Shown piece by piece: positions 20,566-29,786 of a stretch of 64,000 bases of DNA. The notes beneath the pieces are model-generated. The model searched no databases, was not told where the DNA came from, and saw nothing but the letters and a program-made list of their open reading frames with translations. Numbering within the stretch: the first letter of the stretch is position 1; every line of letters starts with the position of its first letter. A program made the translations under genes and the position numbers. The stretch comes from Coniochaeta sp. PMI_546 (lineage: Eukaryota; Ascomycota; Sordariomycetes; Coniochaetales; Coniochaetaceae), in assembly GCA_021432605.1 (NCBI GenBank), contig MU271147.1, forward strand, positions 1,488,001-1,552,000, given 5' to 3'.

Positions 20566-21651
20566 GTGCTAACGTCCGATGAAGCCAGAGAGATTAAACG
20601 GGCCGCCATGGCAATGTGTCCGAACTTCGACATGAGCGATACATGCGTGCATGACACGAAGGTGGACCTGGACTTCACCATCCGCACGAACAACGGATGG
20701 CTTTTCGACTGTAGGCTCGACCCTACGCATTTCATTCGGTCTCCGAGGTTCACCAAGGAGTATATGAAGGTCATCAATGTCCTTCGGTCGGACGACGGCG
20801 TGGACGACGGCGGCGACTATTATGAGGAAGATGCCTATGTCTTTCTCAAAGAACCCTTTGGGCCGTTGATAGCCAAGTTGGCGCCCGGCACACTTCCTCT
20901 GCCGCCCCATGGCCGCCCAAGCCTATCACAGTACCTGTTCCCGGCACGCGTCTGCTGCACCCTCGATGTTATTGACGATAAAGCACGGCCGCGGCAGACC
21001 GAAATGCGCCACAACCGCTGGGGCGAGCCAGGCCTGCGAATGCATGAGAACTTCCTAAGAGAGCTGCGGCAGTGGCAAGGGACAAACCTCATCAATCCAA
21101 ACAGCGTCCAAATAAAGTACGACGACCCAAAAGAGATCCTCATTGCTCCGCCGCGGCAAGTCGTCGTCCCTGGTCCTGAGGGCACCGAGCAGACATACTA
21201 CTACAAGCCGTTCCGCAGAGCTCACGGCACATTAGCCGTCGAGCATGAACTCAGAGCCCTCAGCAAGATCACCACAGCCGGGATATCTCGCTCCAAGGCT
21301 TTGATATGCCATCTACATGGCGTCGTCGCAGACGGCATCATGTTCTTCGGCATGCTACTCACCTGGATCGATGCTAAAACAGTTCTCAGCAGCCCACTCG
21401 CAGAAATCACACCGGTTAATATTAGGAACCGATGGGCAACGCAGATCAGCGAATCTTTGCACGAGCTGCACAAGCGAGGCCTTGTATGGGGGGACGTCAA
21501 GGCTGAGAACGTCCTCATCGACAAGGAGGACAATGCCTGGCTTACGGACTTTGGGCCTGGTTACACCGAGGGTTGGGTTGATAAGCACAAGGTCGGGACT
21601 GTGGAAGGTGATTTGCAGGGTCTGGCTAAGATAATGGCGATGCTTCGCTGA
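20566..21651 (+). CDS. Fungal protein kinase-like protein (copy 1 of tandem pair, catalytic motifs kept)
   Basis: A single exon encodes 361 residues. The ATG at 20608 sits in GCCGCCATGG, an excellent fungal initiation context, and fits the N terminus of the downstream paralogue better, so the true protein may be 347 residues. The N-terminal 170 residues (FTIRTNNGWLFDCRLDP onward) are shared with the neighbour but not recognised. The C-terminal part is a compact kinase-like lobe: YYYKPF may hold the ATP lysine, ISESLHELHKRGLVWGDVK carries the catalytic loop with Asp310 and Asn315, and TDFGPG (328-330) is the DFG motif. The pattern W/H-GDvkaeNvLid-DnaWltDFG is common in expanded fungal kinase-like families related to aminoglycoside phosphotransferases. 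The substrate is unknown. Confidence 0.78.
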   Translation: MLTSDEAREIKRAAMAMCPNFDMSDTCVHDTKVDLDFTIRTNNGWLFDCRLDPTHFIRSPRFTKEYMKVINVLRSDDGVDDGGDYYEEDAYVFLKEPFGPLIAKLAPGTLPLPPHGRPSLSQYLFPARVCCTLDVIDDKARPRQTEMRHNRWGEPGLRMHENFLRELRQWQGTNLINPNSVQIKYDDPKEILIAPPRQVVVPGPEGTEQTYYYKPFRRAHGTLAVEHELRALSKITTAGISRSKALICHLHGVVADGIMFFGMLLTWIDAKTVLSSPLAEITPVNIRNRWATQISESLHELHKRGLVWGDVKAENVLIDKEDNAWLTDFGPGYTEGWVDKHKVGTVEGDLQGLAKIMAMLR

Positions 21652-22403
21652 ATGTTTGTTGCGGACAATCTACCTAGATAATTAGATCTACATGGTATGC
21701 AGGTGTTTGGCGATGAGTGCTGATGTCCTCTAGACCTATCTACATTTTGACCAGATCAGATAGTGCTTCCAATAGTCTTTTATACTTTGCCGGATGTCTA
21801 CGACCATACGTAGTCCTTAGCAGCCGTACTGCGCTAAGGTTGTAAGACTGGTAATTTAGAACTTTTACGTTAAGGTATGTACCAATCCAAGATCTAGTAC
21901 GTTGAATAGATAAAACCTTTATACGCTGACAGTTCCACCCCATATAATACCACTGACACAAAGACTAGCAATCTTGATGGTGAATCACTCAGACACAAAC
22001 AGTGGCCAAGAAAGGTACGTACCTGCTGTCACGGCGCTGAGACTCCAGCTGCTTGGGTCACGTGGCGGGCCTAGCACAGGCTATCCTGTTATGTAGCTCT
22101 TTGAGCTACGTCCTATCATTGAGCCTGCCTAAAACTACCTCATGCAGTAGGATTTGTTCAGCCCTCCCCCGTTTTTTACCCAACATCCCCGCGATACCCT
22201 GTACATGATAGATTAAAACAAGAGAGGGTAGGATTAGCGGATGGCTGCAGCCTGCACCAGTTAGCGTTTGAACCTTATGCGTTAGTGTTACCAGAACCAA
22301 CAGACCACAACACACCGCCTTCTCCGAGTCTCGCATCTGTAATTGTGTTCTTCTCGAACTTTCTCCTCGTTGAAAACATAGAAACTGACCCTCAACCCAA
22401 AAG
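21652..22403. other. Spacer between tandem kinase-like genes
   Basis: AT-rich intergenic DNA of 752 bp. It holds the 3' end of copy 1 and the promoter of copy 2. Nothing else was recognised. Confidence 0.5.
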
Positions 22404-23480
22404 ATGTCGATCAAACCGGCGTGGGGCCTTGAAGAATATCGCGTGCACGAAACGGACCTTGACATTGATTTCCTTGTCCGAACAAGTAACGGACGTATTT
22501 TCGACTGCAGAGTCGACCCCAAGTATTTCCTTCGGTCCCAAAGTTTCAACAAGGAATATCTCAAGTGTTTGTATGTTCTCCGCGGAGACGAGGACGAAAG
22601 TGTGAATTACGCCGAATCCGATGCCGAAGAGTTCTTGGAGGGTCTATTCAAGACTATCATTACCGAGCGTGCATCGCAACCCCTTCCACTACCATCATGC
22701 GGCCGCCCAAGTCTGGCCCAGTATATCTTTGCTCCTCGCTTTTACTACGCCCTTGACGTCGTGGACGACGTTACCCAACCTCGCGAGATTATGAACCCGA
22801 GTATCAGATGGCGGTACGGCACTCGCGTCAGTGAACGATTCATGGACGAGCTACGACGGTGGACTAGAATTACTCATCCTGCCGACGTTCAAATCTGCTA
22901 CGATAAACCCGGGGATTTTCTGATCAAGCCGCCAAAGCGAGTCATCATAGCCGGTGCTGACGGTGGCCCAACGATCTACTTCTTCAAGCGAATCTGCTTT
23001 TCGTGGGAATGGAAAACGGTAAAAGCCCAGTTGCGAAGGCTCGAGAAGGTCACTGCTGCGAATGTTTCGCCCGACGGCGCTCGACTGTGTCGTGTGCACC
23101 GTGTTGTCGCAGATGGCCGCGTCATCCACGGGGTACTGATGGATTGGATTGAAAAGAAAACGGACCTGTGCGACTATCGCTGCTCGATGTGGCGGCCGGA
23201 CTGGCGACCAGCCAGGAACAGACACCTCTGGGCTGTTCAGGTAGAGAAGACTCTGGAGTATCTTCACCATCTGGGCGTTGTATGGGTCGATGCGGCACCG
23301 CGGAACGTCATCATAGACCGTGATGACAATGCCTGGATCACGGGATTTGAGTCTCCTCACTATGCTCATGGTTATATCGATGAGCCCAACATCGGTACGA
23401 TCGAGGGCGACAGGCAATGCCTGGCTAAGATGAAGAAGTTTCTTCGCATAGAGGAACGGGTCGACACGGTAGAGTCTTAG
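22404..23480 (+). CDS. Kinase-like paralogue with degraded catalytic motifs (probable pseudokinase, copy 2)
   Basis: A single exon encodes 358 residues, beginning MSIKPAWGLEEYRVHETDLD. It aligns along its length with the preceding gene: FLVRTSNGRIFDCRVDPKYF against FTIRTNNGWLFDCRLDP, and GRPSLAQYIF against GRPSLSQYLF. The catalytic loop reads VVWVDAAPRNVIID, keeping Asp296 and Asn301. The DFG motif is replaced by GFE (314-316), so the metal-binding Asp is missing. The reading frame is intact over 1.07 kb. This argues for a maintained pseudokinase or a very young loss rather than an old pseudogene. The gene arose by tandem duplication and the two copies have diverged strongly. Confidence 0.75.
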   Translation: MSIKPAWGLEEYRVHETDLDIDFLVRTSNGRIFDCRVDPKYFLRSQSFNKEYLKCLYVLRGDEDESVNYAESDAEEFLEGLFKTIITERASQPLPLPSCGRPSLAQYIFAPRFYYALDVVDDVTQPREIMNPSIRWRYGTRVSERFMDELRRWTRITHPADVQICYDKPGDFLIKPPKRVIIAGADGGPTIYFFKRICFSWEWKTVKAQLRRLEKVTAANVSPDGARLCRVHRVVADGRVIHGVLMDWIEKKTDLCDYRCSMWRPDWRPARNRHLWAVQVEKTLEYLHHLGVVWVDAAPRNVIIDRDDNAWITGFESPHYAHGYIDEPNIGTIEGDRQCLAKMKKFLRIEERVDTVES

Positions 23481-23654
23481 GGTTATCATGATCGATGATG
23501 GTGTACGTTGCCAATCCATTCAAGTCTGATAGTCTTACTGGAATCATTTCGCCACTTGCCCTGTGAGCCACGTCAAGGGCCGAGTCTTTGAGCGCATCGC
23601 GATTATCTAGCTCGAGTACACGACTACGAGCTCGCCGCCGGCGAACACAACCCA

Positions 23655-24150
23655 CCATGCCTGGCTGAGAAGGGTCTCAAGCTAAGCAGTCACTTTGCTG
23701 TCACCTATCCGAGCGGGTGCAGCTCCGTGGCGGTATGTCTGCACGCACCGTTTTTCATACTGGACTATAGTCTGGACTAACCTGGCGCACATTCTATCGG
23801 CGTAGTCTACTTTGACATGAACAACAACGACTTCAACTTCATCGACGCCAACGCGTCTACGGTCATTGATCTACTAGAGGCCAAGGGTAACAGTTGGTGC
23901 GAGTACCACGAGAACCAGCCGTACTCGGGCTTCGAGGGCTTAGCCAAGGTCAACCATGAGAACCAGAAGAACGCATACGTACGCAAGCACAACCAGGTCA
24001 TCATCTACAACAGTGTCTTATGGCACAACAACCGCATCGTCAAGGCCAAGAACCTGACTACGTTCTACACCGATCTAGAGGCCGACGCGTTGCCGTAGTG
24101 AATGTTCAGCACGCTCGACATCAAGCGCAGGTACCTGCTGGGCTAAACCA
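23655..24150 (+). pseudogene. Remnant of a phosphoesterase-family (acid phosphatase-like) gene
   Basis: An open stretch at 23817-24098 encodes 93 residues, including FIDANASTVIDLLEAKGNSW, PYSGFEGLAKVN, YVRKHNQVIIYNS and KNLTTFYTDLEADALP. These match the middle of fungal secreted acid phosphatases/phosphoesterases (NVSTVVDLLexkgisWxeYqedmPYsGFeG...YVRKHNP...IKNxtxFyxDL). Just upstream, SSHFAVTYPSG resembles the conserved YFAVTHPS segment in a disrupted context. After LP the family has QW, whereas here TAG TGA follows, so both codons appear mutated to stops, and MFSTLDI continues. The N-terminal secretion signal, the remainder of the catalytic domain and the C-terminal half are not found. It is a decayed host gene fragment. 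Confidence 0.7.
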
Positions 24151-24825
24151 TCCTACTAGGTTTTCTCTGCCGTTATAAGGTAACACAGCTAAAGGCTCGT
24201 TACGCTATAAAGAACACAGTACACATCGAGCGAGGAAGATAGTGTAGTCATGAACAGTAGCTTAGGTCTCACATGTTCGACTAGACGTGAGGTTCAGACT
24301 TGCCGTCGCTGTTTCAGTTGGCAACGGTTTTGTATATCCGTGTTTTTGATTGAGGTGGGACAGTTGGAGTGGTGGTAGTGGGTCAAAAGGTACCTTACAT
24401 GGCGAAATAGCGCACAGCCACACTGGCCTGAGCATCTGAGATCACCACCATTGTGGAGCAGCACTACCGATCCCTGCCCCCCAGCTCGCTAGATCTTAGT
24501 CTCATCAAGATCGGATCACCATCCCGCAGATCTCAGCCTAACCCTGTCCGAGATAGATGGTGTGCATGACGTTATGTGCCCTATCGTCTTCTTGAAAATG
24601 TATGATGTCTACACTACAAGTGCACAATTGAGGTTGTGATGATGTGGGTAACAGGTGAGTAGTCCACCACACGAGTGTCATAACGAGTGCCATACACGGT
24701 TTGTAAAGACAGACAACGCCCTGTATTCCAGAGCACTGGTCCAAACCCTCCACTTGTGTAAGCACACAGGTCACAGACTTCCTAATCCCTCACTCCCTCT
24801 CTCTGGTCACCGTAATTCATCAACG
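24151..24825. other. Intergenic, promoter of SDR gene
   Basis: No gene was recognised. An in-frame ATG at 24655 would extend the SDR by 57 residues without family resemblance, so that stretch is treated as leader. Confidence 0.5.
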
Positions 24826-25677
24826 ATGTCCCGCCCTTGGATCCTCCTCTGCCCCTCAACTCGCGGTCTTGGGCACGCCTTGACAAAACACCTCCTCCGG
24901 ACCACCAGCCTCCCCATCCTGGCAACAGCCAGATCGGACCCCCGTGAAGCCAAAGATGCCCTTCTCTCAAGCCTCGGAAACGACAAGAGCAACGCCTCCT
25001 CCCGCCTGCACGTGGCCCGCGTGGACGTGACCTCGGAGGACTCCGTCCGGCTCGCCTCAGAATACGCCGCCGACCTCTTTCCCAAGGACAAGTACCACCT
25101 GCACCTCGGCTTCGCTCTACCAGGCGTGCTGTACCCGGAAAAATCTCCGGCTCAGGTAGACTACGACCACGCGCTCGAGACGTTCAAGGTCAACACCCTA
25201 GGACCCTTGATGCTGATGAAATGGTTCCACGACTTCCTCCCCCGCAAGTCGACGAGCATGACCCTCCTGTCAGACGAGGACCTCAACACCGACTCGGGCT
25301 CGCAGGGAATGGGCGGCAGCACCAAGCTGCCCCCGCACGCAGTCTGGGTCAACATGTCCGCGCGCGTCGGCTCCGTGTCGGACAACAGACTCGGGGGTTG
25401 GTACAGCTACCGCTCGAGCAAGGCGGCGGTGAACAGCCTGACAAAGAGTTTTGACCATCAGCTGGTCACGAGGAGCGGCGGTAAGGCCATGGCGATGGGT
25501 TATCACCCGGGCACGGTGAAGACGGATTTGAGCAAGGATTACTGGGAGACCACGCCGCAGGACAGGCTGCTTGCGCCCGAGGACGCGGCGAGGATGATGG
25601 CGGATGTGGTGGGCAAGATTGGGGTTGGGGAACGGGGTCGGTGTTGGGATTATAAGGGAACAGAGGTGCCGCCTTGA
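24826..25677 (+). CDS. Short-chain dehydrogenase/reductase (C-factor-like)
   Basis: A single exon encodes 283 residues from the ATG at 24826. The Rossmann turn is the atypical STRGLGHAL at the N terminus, close to the SxxGLGxA form of C-factor/CsgA-like SDRs. The second-strand acidic position is in VARVDVTSEDSV. The helix 4 segment is FKVNTLGPLMLMKWF. The catalytic serine lies in VNMSARVGSVSDN and the YxxxK pair in YSYRSSKAAVNSL. GYHPGTVKTDLSK is the usual PGxVxTD region. The enzyme should be an NAD(P)-dependent oxidoreductase in the cytosol or mitochondrion with unknown substrate. It is convergent with the Chs5 gene and shows no obvious pathway partner here. Confidence 0.88.
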   Translation: MSRPWILLCPSTRGLGHALTKHLLRTTSLPILATARSDPREAKDALLSSLGNDKSNASSRLHVARVDVTSEDSVRLASEYAADLFPKDKYHLHLGFALPGVLYPEKSPAQVDYDHALETFKVNTLGPLMLMKWFHDFLPRKSTSMTLLSDEDLNTDSGSQGMGGSTKLPPHAVWVNMSARVGSVSDNRLGGWYSYRSSKAAVNSLTKSFDHQLVTRSGGKAMAMGYHPGTVKTDLSKDYWETTPQDRLLAPEDAARMMADVVGKIGVGERGRCWDYKGTEVPP

Positions 25678-26351
25678 CCGTAACGGCAGATCTTGGAGAT
25701 AGGGTGTGGTGAAAAGGTCAAAAGGTTTATCTTATCAGGCGATGGTGTGGTTGGCCCGTAGAGGCAGGTCACCTGCAGTGGTGGTTCAGAGCCACATGTA
25801 TTTGAATTAACGACTTGATTATTGTACCGTGGCAGGGTGTATGGCGTACTGGTTGAGGGACCGGAACACAGAAACTTGCCCGAGGGTGTCCCTCCACCTG
25901 GAAAGCGGTACCTCTTCAACCCAGCGATCATCCTGAACTGGACGTGTTCGATCTGGTATACCAACTTTTTTTTTTTTTGTCTCTTCTTTTTGGTAAACTT
26001 TGTGACTTTTTTTTGCTTTGCCTAAGTTGTTACCTCTTACTTATTTTCGGGTTAAGAGGCCTTGAGGGATGTTCCATATGTTCTTGATTTCTTGCACTTT
26101 TCCTCCCATTTCCGTTCCGGTCAGTCAGTCTTGGTAAACAGAACGCAAAGCTGGACTTGTGGTGGTTGTGAGCAATCATGAAGGTATCCTCAGCCCAGCT
26201 TGAGCTCTGACATTGCTGAATCTAAGGGTCATACTAACAAGACCTGGTCATCGCTCGGTAAGTCTATGATAACGCTTCCAACGCCGCAAACATGTATCCT
26301 TCGAGGCTTGATCGCATCCATAACAGCTAAGTAACCTCAAAGCTTGACCGA
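25678..26351. other. Intergenic, convergent 3' regions with poly(T)
   Basis: Contains a T13 run at 25966-25978 followed by T-rich sequence. No gene was recognised between the SDR stop and the coiled-coil open stretch at 26352. Confidence 0.5.
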
Positions 26352-26516
26352 TCACCCTTTCTTCAGTAAGTTCCTCCTCACTCTGTTCACCTGAGCAAGT
26401 TCCTCGGCGAGTTTCTCAAAATTTGTCATTGCTGCGTCCACGGCTCTTTGTATCGCGAGTGTCTCAGCTTCCGCCCTCTCGAGTCTGTCGGCCGTTACCC
26501 TCTGCTGCTCTGATAC
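26352..26516 (-). other. In-frame coiled-coil open stretch immediately after the Chs5 stop codon
   Basis: Directly after the TAA of the Chs5 frame, 54 sense codons follow in the same frame to a TGA at 26352-26354. They include VTADRLERAEAETLAIQ, NFEKLAEELAQVNRV and RRNLLKKG. The heptad-like E/A/R/L composition looks coding. A 42-nt intron ending at TATCAG, with the donor inside the GGT codon near 26558, would skip the stop and fuse this tail in frame. Readthrough or a separate 3' exon are the alternatives. Confidence 0.4.
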
Positions 26517-27755
26517 TTAGAGAGCAACATCCTGGAACGACGCGCCGTCACCGGGTGACTTGGCCCCCTTCTCGGCTGACGGAGGCTTGTCTGACTCCTC
26601 CTCGTCATCTTCCTCATCGTCGTCCTCAACAGTAGGCTTCGGCCGTATCGCCAAGTTCTGCGCATCCCGATCCTCAGCCCTGACCTTCTGCTCCTCCACA
26701 CTCCCGCTCCGCACCTTCTCCGTCTCGGTTTCTGTTTCCTCCTCCTCCTCGCTCGAACTAGACTCCTCATCCTCCTCGCCCTGACCACCTTCCTCTTTCC
26801 TCTGCGCCCCGGCGGACGCCTCATCACCCTGGGGAGCAGCACCAGCAGAGCTCTCGGCAACAGGCTCCTCAACCTTGGGCGCCTCAGGCAAGTCCTTCTG
26901 CGTCTGCGACACCGGCGCCGTCCTCTCCTCCACCGGCGGGCGGACAGCATCAAGATAGAATTTGGTGACACCTAAGATGCGTCCGTTCTTCTCGCACGCC
27001 TCGACCCACTCCGGTCTCACCACGGGAATATTCATCTCGACCGCCTTCTCCCACTGCACGCCCCTCCCCTCCGTAGTGACGAAATGCGTAGTGTCGATCC
27101 TCACACCCTCCACAATCTTAGCCCCGATCCGCTCCACCGCGTGCGCCAGCGCCTCCTTCGTGGCACTCGGCATGATGCCCGTCGTGATGGTTATGCCGGA
27201 GAGGTCCGTCATCTTGTGCGTCCTGACCGCGACCTTCTCGCTCGTGTAGGTCCCCGCCGTGGTCCTGAGGACGAGGTGGAAGACGTACTCGGTATCGACC
27301 GCCAAGCCGGAGATCTTGGTGCTGTGCATCGCCAGCGGGCGCGGGATGTTGCCTGCCTTCTGCCCGTTGCGGAAGAGGGCCAGCCCGACGAGATCGGCCG
27401 TCGCTAGGTGGATGGGGTCCCATTCCAGGACCACTGAGGTCTGGGTCGCGTTGCGGCATCGCAGCTGGGGCGCGGAGGGCGACTCGGCGCCGAAGGAGGC
27501 GTAGATCTGGTCCTGTAGCCGGCGGAAGGCGAGCTCGGCTGCGGTCTCGGAGGCGGTGTTGCGGCTGACGGTGATGTCCACTATTGAGCCTGAGGAGATG
27601 TCGGGAGGGAGGAGGATGGATGGGAATTCGATCTGTGCCTCTGGGTTAGTCGGTAAGAGTGGGAGAGCGAAAGGCAGACTTGCCAGTCGTTTGTCGGGGG
27701 TTAAGAGGACTGTGACGCCAGCGTCGACCTTGCCGACTGTGAGGGAGACAAGCAT
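26517..27755 (-). CDS. CHS5: Chs5-like exomer component (FN3-BRCT protein)
   Basis: The N terminus MLVSLTVGKVDAGVTVLLT, then IEFPSILLPP and GSIVDITVSRN, is the hallmark of Chs5, the scaffold of the exomer that carries chitin synthases and other cargo from the trans-Golgi to the plasma membrane. Residues after about 75 form an FN3 domain (VVLEWDPIHLATADLVGLAL). A BRCT domain follows (ATKEALAHAVERIGAKIVEG to RPEWVEACEKNGRILG), then an acidic and Lys-rich tail ending FQDVAL. A 51-nt intron at 27633-27683 with GCAAGT donor and CACAG acceptor joins DKRL to IEFPS; unspliced it is in frame and inserts 17 residues. The start at 27755 matches the family. An upstream in-frame ATG at 27782 would add nine residues. 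The exons are then about 26517..27632 and 27684..27755. Confidence 0.9.
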   Translation of the reverse strand: MLVSLTVGKVDAGVTVLLTPDKRLASLPFALPLLPTNPEAQIEFPSILLPPDISSGSIVDITVSRNTASETAAELAFRRLQDQIYASFGAESPSAPQLRCRNATQTSVVLEWDPIHLATADLVGLALFRNGQKAGNIPRPLAMHSTKISGLAVDTEYVFHLVLRTTAGTYTSEKVAVRTHKMTDLSGITITTGIMPSATKEALAHAVERIGAKIVEGVRIDTTHFVTTEGRGVQWEKAVEMNIPVVRPEWVEACEKNGRILGVTKFYLDAVRPPVEERTAPVSQTQKDLPEAPKVEEPVAESSAGAAPQGDEASAGAQRKEEGGQGEEDEESSSSEEEEETETETEKVRSGSVEEQKVRAEDRDAQNLAIRPKPTVEDDDEEDDEEESDKPPSAEKGAKSPGDGASFQDVAL

Positions 27756-27782
27756 GGTTGCGAAGTCGCTGACGACAGGCAA

Positions 27783-28115
27783 GGGCAGGTAGGTGGACTG
27801 GCGAGCGAAATGCCCTGGTGTGGCAATTGGGCAAATAAGTATGTGCTACTGCGAGAGGGCCGCAATGGTTCTGTTTGCGCTGATGTTAAAGTTGGAGGTT
27901 GGAGCTTTGACAGCTGTCCGCGTTTGGGGTCAATTGCGATTGACAGGGGATACGCTAGATAGACGTGACGAATCGGGCTAACCGGATTGGCTCACCTTGT
28001 CCTTGTGCTACACCGAAACTTCAACATCGAGCATTTATTTCCAAAGATTGTAGGGGTATCTTCTAGTTTTGTTATGTTAAGGTATTCTAAAGTAGGCGAT
28101 TGTACATGTCCGAGA
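27783..28115. other. Intergenic, Chs5 promoter
   Basis: A short spacer between two genes on the same strand. No other feature was recognised. Confidence 0.5.
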
Positions 28116-29258
28116 TCAAATGAAAGAGACTTTCTTAGGTCGCACCTGACGGCTCGGCCTTGCTGGTCGAGGTGCCTCAGACCTGGTTTCCGCGCCTGAT
28201 GAGCTTCCGTCCTTCGTCTGCGAAAGTCTATCACGGCCTCGTCCGATTCCGCTCGGCACTCCTTGATTGTGGGTGCTAATACCTTCCGTAGCCATTCTCT
28301 TGTGTTGGTAACCTCTCCTTGAGTCGGTGTTAGGTGTCGTCTTACCACCTCCACTTGCGGTTCTCCGAACCACGATCTCCCCATCCTGCCCTGCTCGAGC
28401 ATCGAGCTGGTTCCGTATCCTCTCAGCGATGTGACGCTCCCAAAATTCCACCACCTCAGCATAAGGTATACTGCAGAACTTCTTCAGGTCGAATAGTCTG
28501 ACCCTCACAGTCCCATACAGCCCTGCCGAAGCCGGCTTCGTCCCCGCCTGCTGAGCCTCCTTCTCGCTGGACGGGTTGCCGTACCGATCATAGCCGTTCC
28601 TCCTCAACGCCTCAGCAAAGGCATGTTTAGCTCTCTTGACGCCCCTCGTCTTGACAACGGGCTTGACCTTCTTGCCGCCCAGCTCTATCACGTTCAGCCA
28701 CAGCGGCTCCTTCTCGTGCCTCGCTATGTGGACGTCCAGGGCCCAGTCCTGGAAGGGAGACAGCGAGTCGACAATGTCGCGCACGTGGTAGTCGTGGAAG
28801 CAGTGCTTCCTGCTGAGTGTGAACTCGAGCGCCATTCTCCGCTCGAAGAAGTCGCGCTTTGTGTGGGGCATGGACAAGCCGACCTTATGGCAGAGCTCTG
28901 CGACCTTGGGAGGCATCGATGACCGCGTGTAGTCCATGAGGGGTGCATCCTCGGCTTTGGCGACCTTCAAGTTCACTATGGCCTGCTGGAGCGCTGTATC
29001 AAGGTCCACGCCGATGTCCGGAGGCGGAGGAGAGGGCGTCCGGCGGACGGGTGTCTCGACATCGCGGAACTGCCACGGTTTCTGAGGGAGCTGGCGCTGG
29101 CGGACGTGTGGCTGTGGTTTCTGTGGTTCATCTCGCACCGTCGTTCCTGCATTGTGAACGCAGCGATGGCTCCACTGAAGAGACCATACTTGGAGACGGA
29201 AACTCGGAGGGCGATGAGCTGCCACACGAAAGGGGACTGCGGGCAGCTTCATCATCAC
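28116..29258 (-). CDS. Conserved-looking protein of unknown function, probable mitochondrial presequence
   Basis: A single exon encodes 380 residues. The first 40 residues (MMMKLPAVPFRVAAHRPPSF onward) are rich in Arg, Ser and hydrophobics with almost no acidic residues, as in mitochondrial targeting peptides. A proline-rich linker (RRTPSPPPPDIG) follows. The folded part (about 85-290) includes FFERRMALEFTLSRKHCFHD, DIVDSLSPFQDWALDVHIA and FDLKKFCSIPYAEVVEFWER. The C-terminal 90 residues are polar, basic and low complexity. I do not recognise a family. A mitochondrial translation or assembly factor would fit the basic composition, but that is only a guess. It is divergent from the eIF1A gene. 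The tail after about residue 300 could change if a short intron near 28345 is spliced. Confidence 0.65.
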   Translation of the reverse strand: MMMKLPAVPFRVAAHRPPSFRLQVWSLQWSHRCVHNAGTTVRDEPQKPQPHVRQRQLPQKPWQFRDVETPVRRTPSPPPPDIGVDLDTALQQAIVNLKVAKAEDAPLMDYTRSSMPPKVAELCHKVGLSMPHTKRDFFERRMALEFTLSRKHCFHDYHVRDIVDSLSPFQDWALDVHIARHEKEPLWLNVIELGGKKVKPVVKTRGVKRAKHAFAEALRRNGYDRYGNPSSEKEAQQAGTKPASAGLYGTVRVRLFDLKKFCSIPYAEVVEFWERHIAERIRNQLDARAGQDGEIVVRRTASGGGKTTPNTDSRRGYQHKRMATEGISTHNQGVPSGIGRGRDRLSQTKDGSSSGAETRSEAPRPARPSRQVRPKKVSFI

Positions 29259-29786
29259 CTAAACGTTTCACATCGGCGGCTTCACCAACAAACTCGCACT
29301 CATGTTGTTTTCTCCCCCTCTGAACTTGAAGAATGGGTATTCCGAGTAGATATCCCTTTTCACTCGGTCGTAGAATTGGTTGATGATGCAAGGAACAGTT
29401 GTGAGTTGTGAGAATCCTGACCAATCAGAGCCTCAATCCTTGAGTTGGTCATACCTACCACAATAAACGTGCATCAAACCATGCAAAAAATAGTAAGTCT
29501 CCGGTCTTTATCCGAGACAAAGGCGAATGAGTCGAAAAAAACACTTGATTCCGGTACGAATTCGCACCGCCACTCTGAGCAGCCGCTCACAAAATGCACG
29601 AAAAAGCGGCGCCCCGCCAGCGTCACCCACTTTGAGTTTAACCCACATCAGACCAATCTTCTACCCAAACAACGACTCTTTTGCGATAACGACATCGCAA
29701 CGACCTCTCTCGCATCACACGGCAGAGAAGTAAAGTGCACATTCTAGCCGATTTCTAGTACGAGGTAGATAACCCGAAACGACAAT
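29259..29786. promoter_or_regulatory. Divergent promoter region of the unknown protein and eIF1A genes
   Basis: A 528-bp spacer between head-to-head genes. It should contain both promoters. No specific motif is convincing. Confidence 0.45.

Noticed and set aside
25966-25990. Poly(T) tract as possible retroposon tail
   Set aside because: No target-site duplication or element body beside it; simple low-complexity DNA between convergent genes is enough.
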